This document shows positions 1 through 9,000 of a stretch of 29,870 nt of DNA, in pieces. The notes beneath the pieces were generated by a model. The model was not told the DNA's origin. It ran no database searches and saw only the letters and a list, made by a program, of their open reading frames with translations. Source of the stretch: a virus. Location of the stretch: the IMG/VR virus record IMGVR_UViG_3300048591_000595, positions 1-29,870 of that record; one strand, written 5' to 3'. Both the position numbers and the translations under genes were made by a program. Within the stretch, counting starts at the first letter, position 1. Each line of letters begins with the position of its first letter.

Positions 1-59
1 TTAAAGATACTTTTTTCTCAACTATTATAACGAGCCAAGAATAATGAGAATTTTTTCCA

Positions 60-72
60 TTTAGTTTGAGAA
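60..72 (+). repeat. Right-end transposase-binding repeat (R1-like)
   Basis: TTTAGTTTGAGAA is the exact reverse complement of the TTCTCAAACTAAA found three times at the other extremity. Single inverted copies near both tips are what transposase A binding sites should look like. A degenerate TTCTCAACTATT at 15-26 lies outside the candidate terminus and may be chance or host DNA. Confidence 0.7.
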
Positions 73-128
73 AAATATAAATGGGGGAAAAACCATTAGA
101 GCTGACAATCTGTCAGGGAACAGCTAAT

Positions 129-151
129 AAAAAAGCCCCTCGAAAGGGGCT
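129..151 (-). terminator. Intrinsic terminator of the late operon
   Basis: On the minus strand a perfect 7-bp stem (AGCCCCT/AGGGGCT at 134-140 and 145-151, loop of four) is followed by a run of six U. It lies 240 bases downstream of the last minus-strand gene and just inside the element end, so it should end the long late transcript and stop read-through out of the element. Confidence 0.85.
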
Positions 152-390
152 CCAACTCTTACCGGCTCTACGTGCTTTACAAAAACAACTGTGTAAATAG
201 AGTTTTAGAGATTCCTCTCTGCCGGACAGTGCGATTAAATTTTGAAAGCTAAACACAACTTGAAAAGAAGTTTAAGCGTTAAGCCAATTTGTCTTTTCAT
301 TTTTATTTCAATTCTATTGCAGTGCGATTAATTCTTACACTCGAACTTAATAATATTTTCGTTGTTTGTCAAATTAGCGTTAACATTTTT
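152..390. other. Non-coding stretch between the last late gene and the terminator
   Basis: No convincing gene is seen. It holds an exact 12-base direct repeat CAGTGCGATTAA (227-238 and 320-331) and a small hairpin AGAGA-TTCC-TCTCT at 207-220. On the minus strand only very short ORFs without ribosome sites occur, e.g. 21 codons. Its transcript would end at the terminator, so it is a long 3' UTR or a possible small RNA. Confidence 0.4.
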
Positions 391-792
391 TTATTCAATC
401 AAACCGATGTCCTTTTTTTTCTGCCGAATCGGTGCTTTGACAGATTCTTTGTATTCCTCATATTCGATACGATCTGGATGATCGGCAGCAAGATCGCGCA
501 TCTTCAATTCTTTACCGGTACTGTATCTGTCCGCTATCCTAGTTTCGATGATCGAGTCTAGGTCTTTCATCATTTTGCAGTCTCTTAGAATATGTTCTAT
601 TTCGAGGTAAGTTAACTGGGAAATCTCTAGCTCAGCAGGTTGCGAAGAAATGAATGAGGCAATATCTTCCGTCTCGACACCGTGATATTCATAGTTAGAA
701 TCGCGATGATAATTATAAGTTTTTAGTGATTCAGTTTGTCTTAGGCTTATGCAAACCGGGAGTTCAATCTTATTAGTGCGTAAGTAATACAT
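391..792 (-). CDS. Unknown protein encoded directly downstream of the DGR reverse transcriptase (133 aa)
   Basis: The product is not recognised. It is a soluble, charged protein with no membrane segment or signal peptide. Its C-terminal third is Lys/Glu/Arg-rich (I-E-Y-E-E-Y-K then I-R-Q-K-K-K), and the middle is predicted helical. The ATG at 792 is preceded by AGAGGT at good spacing and overlaps the reverse transcriptase 3' end by 20 bases, so the two are translationally coupled. Position suggests either a DGR accessory factor or a tail-fibre assembly chaperone, since Mu-like phages often place such a chaperone after the fibre gene. Neither role is shown by a motif. It is the last gene before the operon terminator. 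Confidence 0.75.
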   Translation of the reverse strand: MYYLRTNKIELPVCISLRQTESLKTYNYHRDSNYEYHGVETEDIASFISSQPAELEISQLTYLEIEHILRDCKMMKDLDSIIETRIADRYSTGKELKMRDLAADHPDRIEYEEYKESVKAPIRQKKKDIGLIE

Positions 793-1804
793 TATAGACC
801 TCTATTTTATTATTTAACATCCATTTCTTTATAAATTCCCAAAAACTAGGGGCCGCTGTGAGAATTTGTTTTACTACATAGAGCAAAGAATTTGTCATTT
901 TTGCATGTGAAAGATAGGAGCTAATTCTTTGCATATTTGGTTCTTTTTTGAGAGTGCGCTTTATTTTGTATAGGGAACGCTTCCTTATTAAGCGGCTATT
1001 AAACCACGTTTTATAACCCACAAAATCGATGCCTTTGGCTATTAGCCCAAGAAATGTTTTCCCATTTAGCTCAAGCTTCAACCCAGATAACAAATTTTTT
1101 ATTTTTTCTAAAGCATTTTTGAGTTCTAACTTATTTAATGACAATAGTATTAGATCGTCCATGTAACGAATATAATGTCTTATTTTAAGAACTCGTTTAA
1201 TATAATGATCGAGAGGGTTAAGAGCCAAGTTTGCAAGTATTTGCGAGGTTACATTACCTAGTGGCAATCCTTTCCCTCCATCGTTAATGTAGAATTTTCG
1301 CAAAATATTAATAGTTTTTTCACATTTAAGAATTTTTCTCAATTCGATTTCTAAAGAATTTTGATCTACCGAATAGAAAAATTTCCTTATATCAAGCTTT
1401 AGATAATAGCCACCATTCTTGTAACTAATTAAATATTTTTTTAATAAGTCACTGGCATTATGAGTCCCCCTTTCGCGGATGCAGGCGTAGGTTTGTCTGA
1501 TAAATCTCTTTTCGATAGTGTCTCTAATACTATTTAAGATTGCATGTTGTACGATACGATCCTCTAAGTGAGGAGCTTCAATCAGTCTTTCTTTTGGATC
1601 TGTTATATAAAAATTTCTAGTTGGTTTAACTTGATAAGTATCGCTTTCAAGTTGTTCTAAAATTCTATTTAAATTTGGAATTAAATTGCTCTCATATTCC
1701 AATATTTTTGAATGGTATGTTTTATTCTTTCTTACCTCTTTCCACGCCTGCATAAGCGCTTCGATTGTGCACCATTCTTTTTTTAAATTACCAATTCGTT
1801 TCAT
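773..1804 (-). CDS. DGR reverse transcriptase (343 aa)
   Basis: This enzyme copies the TR RNA into adenine-mutagenised cDNA that replaces VR. Motif A is at residues 136-146 (LKLD then F-F-Y-S-V-D) with catalytic D138. The DGR-typical G-L-P-L-G-N-V-T-S-Q is at 179-188, and the catalytic Y-M-D-D at 214-217. The length is normal for DGR reverse transcriptases, which lack an RNase H or maturase domain. The ATG at 1804 has AGGAAA just upstream. The gene lies 146 bases downstream of TR in the same direction, as in the avd-TR-RT order of known DGRs. A group II intron or retron identity is unlikely given the adjacent TR/VR pair and the Avd-like gene. The start and all catalytic motifs are intact, so the element is probably active. 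Confidence 0.96.
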   Translation of the reverse strand: MKRIGNLKKEWCTIEALMQAWKEVRKNKTYHSKILEYESNLIPNLNRILEQLESDTYQVKPTRNFYITDPKERLIEAPHLEDRIVQHAILNSIRDTIEKRFIRQTYACIRERGTHNASDLLKKYLISYKNGGYYLKLDIRKFFYSVDQNSLEIELRKILKCEKTINILRKFYINDGGKGLPLGNVTSQILANLALNPLDHYIKRVLKIRHYIRYMDDLILLSLNKLELKNALEKIKNLLSGLKLELNGKTFLGLIAKGIDFVGYKTWFNSRLIRKRSLYKIKRTLKKEPNMQRISSYLSHAKMTNSLLYVVKQILTAAPSFWEFIKKWMLNNKIEVYNVLLTH

Positions 1805-1810
1805 ATTTTC

Positions 1811-1936
1811 CTATTTGATTAGAATTTCGCAATTGCTACTATAATTATCATTTAGTTGCATTTTTGCCATAATGGCAAGGATAAAGCTCCCTTCGATATT
1901 ATTCATCAATAATCTCATTAAGATTATTGCTTTCAT
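1811..1936 (-). other. TR-to-RT spacer with an optional 41-codon ORF
   Basis: The spacer between TR and the reverse transcriptase contains an open frame starting ATG at 1936 and ending TAG at 1811, just before the reverse transcriptase ribosome site. It has no clear Shine-Dalgarno sequence. In known DGRs this region is part of the structured RNA that primes cDNA synthesis, so I favour RNA function over coding. Confidence 0.35.
1864..1878. other. Palindrome TTGCCAT-A-ATGGCAA in the TR-to-RT spacer
   Basis: A perfect 7-bp inverted repeat with a one-base centre lies 73 bases downstream of TR on the coding strand. It is too tight for an RNA hairpin without opening inner pairs, so it may be a protein site or a DNA cruciform. 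It could also be part of the folded DGR RNA. Confidence 0.5.
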
Positions 1937-1950
1937 TAATTGTTAATCGG

Positions 1951-2065
1951 AGTCGGAGGCGCACGGAAACATTTCTATTGCTATTAGTCCGATTATTATT
2001 CAGATTGACAACCGAAACGCCGCTATTGCTAGTATTATTGAACGAACCGCCAACAAGCGCACACA
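1951..2065 (-). repeat. DGR template repeat (TR)
   Basis: These 115 bases match the VR at 2500-2614 at a constant offset of 549. Read on the minus strand, the TR would encode the same C-A-L-V-G-G-S-F... segment but with AAT (Asn) at every diversified codon: ten AAT codons, eight of them altered in VR. Core differences lie at 1953, 1972, 1978, 1993, 1996, 1999, 2000, 2027, 2034 and 2039. All except 2034 are T on the plus strand, which is A in the template sense. The GC-rich, invariant end (1954-1970) is the expected IMH* segment. TR begins 10 bases after the avd stop codon. Confidence 0.96.
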
Positions 2066-2075
2066 TTTTTAAGCC

Positions 2076-2435
2076 CTACCCTTTGGAACAATCATCATTT
2101 CCTAATTCCCTTCTAATCCACGATCCAATCATTCTTCCAACTTCATCAATTCTTTTCTGAGATTCATTTAGCTTTTTATCATCAATATATTTTAAACTAT
2201 GTGATAAATAGATCAACTGTCTCAGAACTTCATGCTTAACATTCATATCACTGAGCGTTGTCTTTTTATGAAATTTTTTATTAACAGTTACGACGTGTTC
2301 GAATATATCATAACCCAGTTCCCTTATTTTGTTTGCTAATAAATATTTTTCGTGCTTGGGAAATTGTTTCAACATGACATTCACATAAATTATCATGTCC
2401 TGCACTTTCTTTTGTATTAATAGATATTCAGACAC
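2076..2435 (-). CDS. avd: Avd-like DGR accessory variability determinant (119 aa)
   Basis: Avd proteins are small, basic four-helix-bundle subunits that form a ring, bind the reverse transcriptase and DGR RNA, and are required for mutagenic retrohoming. This protein has the family-like N-terminal pattern, an I-Q-K helix followed by K-Q-F-P-K-H-E-K-Y-L-L (residues 23-33) and N-K-I-R-E-L-G, then two further amphipathic helices. Its length is typical. The start is a GTG at 2435 without a strong ribosome site. The next ATG (residue 14) would remove the conserved first helix, so GTG is preferred. It sits between the VR-bearing target gene and TR, the classical position. Confidence 0.9.
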   Translation of the reverse strand: MSEYLLIQKKVQDMIIYVNVMLKQFPKHEKYLLANKIRELGYDIFEHVVTVNKKFHKKTTLSDMNVKHEVLRQLIYLSHSLKYIDDKKLNESQKRIDEVGRMIGSWIRRELGNDDCSKG

Positions 2436-2483
2436 TTTTTTGTTTTTTTATGATTAATTCAATTATGCTCACTATCGTTCGCT

Positions 2484-5213
2484 TCACATCGATACAAGAA
2501 GGCGGAGGCGCACGGAAACAGTTCTACTGCTATTAGTCCGAATAGTAGACAGATTGACAACCGAAACGCCGCTATCGCTAGTCTTATCGAACGAACCGCC
2601 AACAAGCGCACACAGAAGATCTCTTAACCATTTATATAACAAGTCTGTTCCGAATTTATTAGTGCCAGCGCTACTTAATGCGTTTCTATCCTTTGGCATC
2701 TTGCAGGCTGCGAGCTTATAAGAATTGCTAGCTCTATCAGTACTAAAAGGTCTAACTATGTTGCTACCGTTCCCAAATCTGTCTGATGTATATTTGTTTA
2801 TAAGTATGTCTGATAAGTCTATCACATCGAAGTTAGCTGAGCATCCTGCAGCCCCCCAATGATCAGTTGAAATTGATGCACCTGACGTAAAACTGCTATA
2901 ATTATGAGACTCTTTCTCTATGTAGAATGTGCCTTTTGTAGCGGATAATCCACTCCCGTCGTAATCGAGCGAAAGAGCTGCAGTTGAGATATAAGTATCA
3001 TTATCAACTCCATTCGTTCGTCTTTTTAACTTGAATGTGTTTATATCTATTGTTTCTACTGTTGTAAAAAGATATTGAAGTAAACTGTTCCACTCACTCG
3101 TATCAGTTCCTTCAATGAATAAAATATCGCCATTCGCATATCCGTGGCCATTCACAGTGAAAACAGCCTCACTGGCTCTTGTAATCGCTGTTATGCTTTT
3201 AGTAGCGGCTAGGCAAGTAATCCCTGGGGCGATCTTCCATGAATTACCTTGGACATCTGCGATACCGCACAATTGCCCATTGTGCGTTGTCATGGCAAGA
3301 TTATTCGCACTACCGGTTTTCCTTACTTCATTTTTTGCATTCCAGTAGTTATCGTCACAAGCCTGCCATGTTGTTGTAGCATCATTGTAATCGCTCCCAT
3401 AGTTGTTATTCCCCCGAGGAAAATTTTTAATACCCCCGCTATCATACCAAGCACAGTATGTCGCTGAACTAACTGCTTTTGCATGCGCCGCTACTAAAAT
3501 ATCTATTGCGCTCCACGTGAAAATGCTTGCCGTCACAAAATCATTGCCTCTACTTTTCGCGACCGCTAGAGACCCATAATATGCGTCCTGTGGAAATTGT
3601 CCATTGCTTATGCAATTGCTAAACGCTCCACAATACCCGTTTGTAGATGTCCTTTTCATTGCAGGGTCGCTGCCGATAGGATTACCATTTTTTATAGACG
3701 ACGCGACTCCAGTTAATTGTGTTGTTCCTGCCCACGTAACATTAGTTAAGGATGGTTCGTATTTGTCAACAAATATTCCATAAAGAAATTTATTGTTGTT
3801 AATAAATTCGCGGTGAAGTATGAACCCATCGGCAATCGCTGCATCAAGGTTATAATCATATTCTTTGAATGCCTTTATTATAGGATCGCCTTCATTGTCT
3901 AGTTTATAAACAAAAGCTGCAATATAAACCATAATTGAGTTGTCGATGTTACATTTGTAATTCCCATAATTAGCGTTACTTTTTTCATAGGTACCGCTTA
4001 TAGGTTTCATAATCGCAGGTAAAACTTCATTCGGACATATTGATACACCGGCTCCATCCACATTGCCAACCTTTATATCGTTGTACGCTGAAAATCGTGG
4101 ATCCTTTTCAGTTACATATCTATTATCTGCTCCGGGTATGCCGGAGGTCCCCGCTAGCGCATACTTTTGCTCAGTAGTTGGTGAATTAGTATATGCTGTA
4201 TCATAATTAGTCTTTAACGTATCAGTCAGTTCGTTTTTAGTAAGTCCTTTCCCTGCAACTTTATCGACTTTTAGGTCTAGTGCAGTTTGCTGAGCTGTCG
4301 ATACTGGCTTATTAGCGTCCGAAGTATTATTAACATTAGCCAAGCCTACGAATGTCTTATCATGTGTGGTCTGCGAATGATCATAGGCAATTTTGCCTCT
4401 ATCGCCTCTGTAAGCCGTGCCAGATGTCTCACCTAGTGCGAGAGACGATGATATTTCAACATAAGCAGTCCCGGAATAACGATAAACCACATTTGTGTCT
4501 AATGCAACATATATTTTTCCACTTTCACCTGTTACGGGGAAAGCAGCTATATTTGCATATTCAAGTACGTCATCTACGTAAGCAGGGAGCTGCGATGCAG
4601 GCACTTTACCTGCCACTAAATCTGCTTTCAATCCTAAAGCAGTTGCTGCAGCCGAGCTTATAGGCTTGTCCGCATCGGCTGTATTGTCTGCGTTCGCAAG
4701 ACCAACATCGGACTTAGATAATGTTATATCAGAACTAAGTGCTTTCCCGACAACTGTTCTTGTATTAGGCACTGGTGTGTAACCTAAGCTATTCTGCTTA
4801 CCGTTCCATGTTGATTTTTCAGCAGCGGACACTGTAAGCTTGTCTCCGGCATCGAGATTTGAAAGCTTGTTTTTTTCTGCTGTTGTATAATCCTCTTGTG
4901 ATAATTGCTTACCGCTTACTTTATCTACTTTTAAGTCTAATGCAGATTGCTGTGCGGTTGAGACAGGTTTATTAACATCTGAAGTGTTATCAGCATTGCC
5001 GAGACCTATCTGTTCCTTACTAACTGAATGCGGGTTATTAGTACTATCGAGATGCCCCTTTATCGTCCCAACTGTAGTTATATTAGTGCCGTCATCGAGG
5101 GTGCTCTCTACATGCAATTCATCCGTGTAAATTTTTTTCCACTTTTTCGCTGCGGTGCCGATTGTGCGGGCTTCTTTATTTTCATTAGGTACAAAATTTC
5201 TTTTCGACATCAT
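2484..5213 (-). CDS. DGR target: variable tail-fibre protein with C-terminal lectin-like domain (909 aa)
   Basis: This is the probable receptor-binding tip. Residues 1-370 are fibre-like, with three copies of a G-L-x-N-x-(D/N)-N-T-(S/A)-D-x-(N/D)-K-P-(V/I)-S motif near 70, 170 and 290, known from many phage fibres. The C-terminal half (about 390-909) is rich in Trp, Gly, Asn and Cys with G-N-S-W-K-like segments, as in the formylglycine-enzyme/C-type-lectin folds used by DGR targets. VR covers residues 867-905. The diversified residues are D876, K877, D880, S889, T890, I891, S896 and T898. The gene ends five codons after VR. AGGAGG lies 3 bases before the ATG at 5213 and 6 before a second in-frame ATG at 5210; the latter has better spacing. 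Confidence 0.92.
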   Translation of the reverse strand: MMSKRNFVPNENKEARTIGTAAKKWKKIYTDELHVESTLDDGTNITTVGTIKGHLDSTNNPHSVSKEQIGLGNADNTSDVNKPVSTAQQSALDLKVDKVSGKQLSQEDYTTAEKNKLSNLDAGDKLTVSAAEKSTWNGKQNSLGYTPVPNTRTVVGKALSSDITLSKSDVGLANADNTADADKPISSAAATALGLKADLVAGKVPASQLPAYVDDVLEYANIAAFPVTGESGKIYVALDTNVVYRYSGTAYVEISSSLALGETSGTAYRGDRGKIAYDHSQTTHDKTFVGLANVNNTSDANKPVSTAQQTALDLKVDKVAGKGLTKNELTDTLKTNYDTAYTNSPTTEQKYALAGTSGIPGADNRYVTEKDPRFSAYNDIKVGNVDGAGVSICPNEVLPAIMKPISGTYEKSNANYGNYKCNIDNSIMVYIAAFVYKLDNEGDPIIKAFKEYDYNLDAAIADGFILHREFINNNKFLYGIFVDKYEPSLTNVTWAGTTQLTGVASSIKNGNPIGSDPAMKRTSTNGYCGAFSNCISNGQFPQDAYYGSLAVAKSRGNDFVTASIFTWSAIDILVAAHAKAVSSATYCAWYDSGGIKNFPRGNNNYGSDYNDATTTWQACDDNYWNAKNEVRKTGSANNLAMTTHNGQLCGIADVQGNSWKIAPGITCLAATKSITAITRASEAVFTVNGHGYANGDILFIEGTDTSEWNSLLQYLFTTVETIDINTFKLKRRTNGVDNDTYISTAALSLDYDGSGLSATKGTFYIEKESHNYSSFTSGASISTDHWGAAGCSANFDVIDLSDILINKYTSDRFGNGSNIVRPFSTDRASNSYKLAACKMPKDRNALSSAGTNKFGTDLLYKWLRDLLCALVGGSFDKTSDSGVSVVNLSTIRTNSSRTVSVRLRLLVSM
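2500..2614 (-). repeat. DGR variable repeat (VR)
   Basis: This is the 3' coding end of the fibre gene, 115 bases aligned to TR. Substitutions at the AAT codons produce GAT, AAG, GAT, TCT, ACT, ATT, AGT and ACT. The GC-rich segment 2503-2519 is identical to TR and is the candidate IMH. The small changes at 2497, 2499 and 2502 may distinguish IMH from IMH*. Just beyond, arms TATCG (2473-2477) and CGATA (2490-2494) form a weak inverted repeat spanning the stop codon, in the place where other phage DGRs carry a target-recognition hairpin. Confidence 0.95.
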
Positions 5214-5221
5214 TATCCTCC

Positions 5222-5842
5222 TTAATCTTTTATTGTAACATCACCATCTTTATCAATGGTGAAATTATTATCAGCAACAACATTATCATCAATTGTTAGG
5301 TTACCATTTTCATCAATTTTCATAATTCCAAAAACGTCATAAGTGCCTATATATTCTCTAAGCCCAACTTCATTTTCCTGCACACGAATAAATTGCCCGC
5401 TCAAAAAATTATCGGCGAAAATAGGGACTAACCTTTTTGCACTTTCAGGCAAATCAATTCCATTCAAGTTGTTCTGAACGTCAAAGTTAATCTTCAATTC
5501 ACCCTTTGCGATTGTGACAGTTTTTGTTGTGTCAGCTACATCATTGGCAATGACATCATAATACATCTTTGCAATCGTAAAAGACTGACTATCAACATCG
5601 TTTAGGCTTATCTTTATTGTTGTTGCATTGTTTTCGTATGTAGCCGTAAGCTCCTGGTCCCCGCCGCCTGCAAGCGTGTTCCTTTTTCGAATAAGCAGAT
5701 CACCTGTCACTTCCTTGTCTATCTTAACACCGAATGATAACTTGTGCGAACTCCAATCGCCGGGCACTGAAAGCGAAAGGCGGTCTTCTCCAAAGTAAGC
5801 ATCTCCGCGCTCTATTAGAAAATTCACTTTTACAGGTTTCAT
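5222..5842 (-). CDS. Probable baseplate/upper-fibre protein (206 aa)
   Basis: It is predominantly beta. The N-terminal ~100 residues resemble the immunoglobulin-like N-terminal domain of phage BppU/receptor-binding proteins: a short R-G-D segment, then an L-S-L-S-V-P strand and a Y-Y-D-V-I strand near residue 92. This is a pattern impression, not an alignment. The C-terminal end has repeated I-D-x-(N/D)-G-(N/D)-(L/V)-T-I-x-D units typical of fibre shafts. The ATG overlaps the upstream 74-residue gene (ATGA, 5839-5842). It lies between the giant tail hub and the DGR target fibre, so it may anchor the variable fibre to the tail tip. Confidence 0.7.
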   Translation of the reverse strand: MKPVKVNFLIERGDAYFGEDRLSLSVPGDWSSHKLSFGVKIDKEVTGDLLIRKRNTLAGGGDQELTATYENNATTIKISLNDVDSQSFTIAKMYYDVIANDVADTTKTVTIAKGELKINFDVQNNLNGIDLPESAKRLVPIFADNFLSGQFIRVQENEVGLREYIGTYDVFGIMKIDENGNLTIDDNVVADNNFTIDKDGDVTIKD

Positions 5843-6063
5843 TTCTTTTTCTCTTTTTTTGTTTCATCTGCGAATTCGATAAAGCCATGCTCTAAATTTA
5901 GGCTTACAGCTTCCTTGATGTCCTTGCTGTTTTTTTTACAGAACTCTGCAATTACTGAATCCATCTCTTGTTTTAGAAGTTGACCTTGTAATTCTAAATT
6001 ACTTTTTTTTGCTGTAATAGCTTCAAGGTGAAATTTTTCTTCTTTGCTTAAAAATAATTGCAT
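5839..6063 (-). CDS. Small coiled-coil protein (74 aa)
   Basis: It is not recognised. It is a Lys/Glu-rich helical protein without a membrane segment. Residues 5-48 could form a coiled coil (E-E-K-F-H-L then L-E-L-Q-G-Q-L-L-K-Q-E-M). The ATG at 6063 is preceded by GGAGG (sense AATGGAGGTTTATAATG). Its stop overlaps the next start by ATGA, so it is co-translated with the baseplate-like protein. A tail-tip assembly or trimerisation role is possible but unproven. Confidence 0.65.
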   Translation of the reverse strand: MQLFLSKEEKFHLEAITAKKSNLELQGQLLKQEMDSVIAEFCKKNSKDIKEAVSLNLEHGFIEFADETKKEKKK

Positions 6064-6086
6064 TATAAACCTCCATTAAATGATGA

Positions 6087-9000
6087 TTAAGTTGCTATTA
6101 ACCCGTGGGTACGCATTGCTTGTAGGATCGAATTCAGTTTGTTACCAGTATCCGCAAGATTTCCTACCGTGCAGTTTGCAATCGCTGCTTCCTGCTGTCC
6201 GATAATTTTATTAAGTGAATTATTTGAATTGTTTTTTATATAAACGCCTGCATAATTGTTAGTTCCATTCCAATTATTTATCTCAAAGTATTTCACACCC
6301 TCTTCGATTAATTGAAACTTTAATTTGCTGTAAGAATAATTAGCAGAACTTTTTACAGAAGCAATCTTGAAGATTGTATTATGTGTTAAGCTGCCGGGAT
6401 AAGAACCCGTGTCCGTTTCGGTTGCAGAACTAAGGCCAACATAACCCTTATAATTATTAGGTGAAGCCGTTGTGGTTAGTTCAAAGATGCTACTAGTTAA
6501 AAATTTTCCATTAAGAGTAAGCGTATCCGCAGATGTAATATTAAAATCTAGAAACGAGCCATTTTTCTTGCCAATGAATAATTTTGGATTACTTGCATCG
6601 TACACTTCAAATCCGGACGCTGAGAAACTTGTTAAAAAGCTCGTGTTACTTTTTGTTAGTGCAATCCCGGCACTAGAAGTACCCATATAAAACTTATCAC
6701 CATCGAAATTGAAACCACTAATCTGACTAACAAAATCTTCGCTTGGTCCACCATACCCAATATTGACGAGCCACTTGCTGTTAATCGCGTCCCAGATGCT
6801 AAATCCATATCTGCTCGCACCGCCATCATTGTAGCCACCAACCTGAGTTATAATCTTATTCGCTCCAGAGACCTGTACAGTCACATTCAGCCCTGATTGG
6901 TATGAAGCAACCGAAGACCGTAGAGTTGTTATAATTGTCTTTGCTGAATTATTATGAGCTGATTGCAGATAACCGTCCTGAATTGTCCAGCTCCCAACCG
7001 TGCCGGAACTTGAAGTGATTGCACCCAAGAAGCTAGCGTTGCCTAAAGTATCAAGAGTAATAATATTTGTAGCCCCGTACCTTACACGAAACCCATTTGT
7101 AGCGTCTATGGTCAAATTTGTTTTTGAATAATCTCCAACTGCCAGACCAAAAACAGGCGTACTGTATCCATACGTGCCATTCAGATTTCCGAACTGACCA
7201 AGAACATTTTGAGTAGATGCAGGATGCCCGGAGTGCTGTACAACACGCGCATACGGACTATTAGAACCATAAGAACCGTCTATCGCACTTACTTCATATA
7301 CTCCATTCCCTGCAGTACCATAGTCGAGAGCCAACGCACCTTTTGCTATTGTTGTACCGGATGTTGCGCTTCCTGCATTAGGCGCTGCCGAGCGTGTAAA
7401 AATAAACGTTTGTGTCTTGGTAGCATCGTTGCGTGAATTAAAAGTGACTGTTCCCCAGCAGTCTGATACTGTTAGCCCACCTGCCGCACGTGAGATATTT
7501 CTTACTCTTACATAATCGCCATTTTGGAATACCGCCCCGGTGAAACCCGAAAATTCTTCTACGATCAGCACAGTAGAACTACCCGGACTTGGCACTGTAA
7601 AATCTGACGATATTTTCGCAACTGATTTACTTATTATTTGCCCGCCCGCTAAAGCTTGTTCAAGATCGGCAATGAAACTTTTAACGTGCATTTCATTAGC
7701 GTATAAGTATCTAAAATCAGCCGCACCGTCATTCATGATCTTCCAACCAGTCAATTGCTGAGAATACACCTTAGAACCGATCGAGCCTGTAAGATCTAGC
7801 CCGCCGAACTCAGGTACGCTTGTAATAGCAATATCTTGAATCGTGTTTAACAAATTAGAAGTCAATTTCAGATTAGTATTGTTATAGCCAAGACTGATAG
7901 TCCTGTCAGACGTCAGATCCCCGCCGCCCGCAAGAGGATAGGACGTTGCAATGTTTCTATCTGCTCTTACCGAGTGCGATGTAGTAGACGCCTGATTAGT
8001 TAGAGAAACCTGTAAAAAAGAGGGTGCCGAACTCGAACTAATGTCTTGAATTGTATTCAAAGCATTAGAACTATTTTTTAGATTAGTCGCATTAAAATTA
8101 ATATAACCTGCATTTATCGCAGTTGCATTCCAGACACCAGTTGCGAGCGTGCCCACACTTGTTAATACCGAGCCGGTTATACCAGTACCGAGTGAAGACA
8201 TTGTCAATACATTCGCACCATTGATTTGAAAAGAATTGCCACCACTTAAATTCAAATTTTGCGTAAGTGTCCCTAGCTTTTGCAGAGAAGAATTGATAAC
8301 AGAACTTCCGAGCGTATCGGCACTAAGCACACTAGCACTATTGATTTTGAAAACTTTTGTATTAGCAATATTCAGATCGTGCGATAGTGTACCAATCGAA
8401 GTTAAAGAAGAACCTAGAACTGTACTACCTAATGTTGTAGCATTCAAAACGTCTACATTATTTATCTTATAAGATTTACCCGAAGCAATATCAAAATCGA
8501 TGTCCGATGTCCAGCGCCCACCCTTGTACTTTATAGAAGCAAGAGAATTATTAGAAGCACCTAACATAATCACGCCACCGTCAAGCGCAGTAATATCGTC
8601 TCCATTTTTGTTGAGTCTGATAGCATGATCTACTACATCATAATCGACTACATTGATTCTATCAATATTGCCACCTATGTAGATGTCTCCATCCACTTTG
8701 ATATTGCCGGTTACCCAACTATTGCCTGTTACCTTGGACTTAAACACAGTATCGGGCGCACCACCAATACCGATTCTTGCGAACTCGGTCGTGACAGAGG
8801 TCTTCTTAATATTTTGAATTGTATCTAATTTATTTTCAGTTTCTGTTAAGGCAAAATTATCTGTATAATTTAGCTTAATTAGGCCCGTTTCTACAGCAAG
8901 AGGAGGGAACCCTATAAGGGAAACGAGAGAACCACTACCACCGCTAGATGATGAACTTGCGCCAGAACCGCCAATATAATTCGATGCAGAGCGTATTAAA

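Noticed and set aside
152-180. Possible tRNA fragment near GCTCTACGTGC
   Set aside because: No cloverleaf or acceptor stem can be drawn.
201-211. GTTTTAGAG string resembling a type II CRISPR repeat start
   Set aside because: It is a single short occurrence with no repeat-spacer array or Cas genes; chance in AT-rich DNA.
1927-2160. Plus-strand ORF of 77 codons across TR
   Set aside because: It is antisense to TR and avd, has no ribosome site and is explained by the low stop density of the complementary strand.
4352-4663. Plus-strand ORF of 103 codons
   Set aside because: It is a shadow of the fibre-repeat region of the DGR target.
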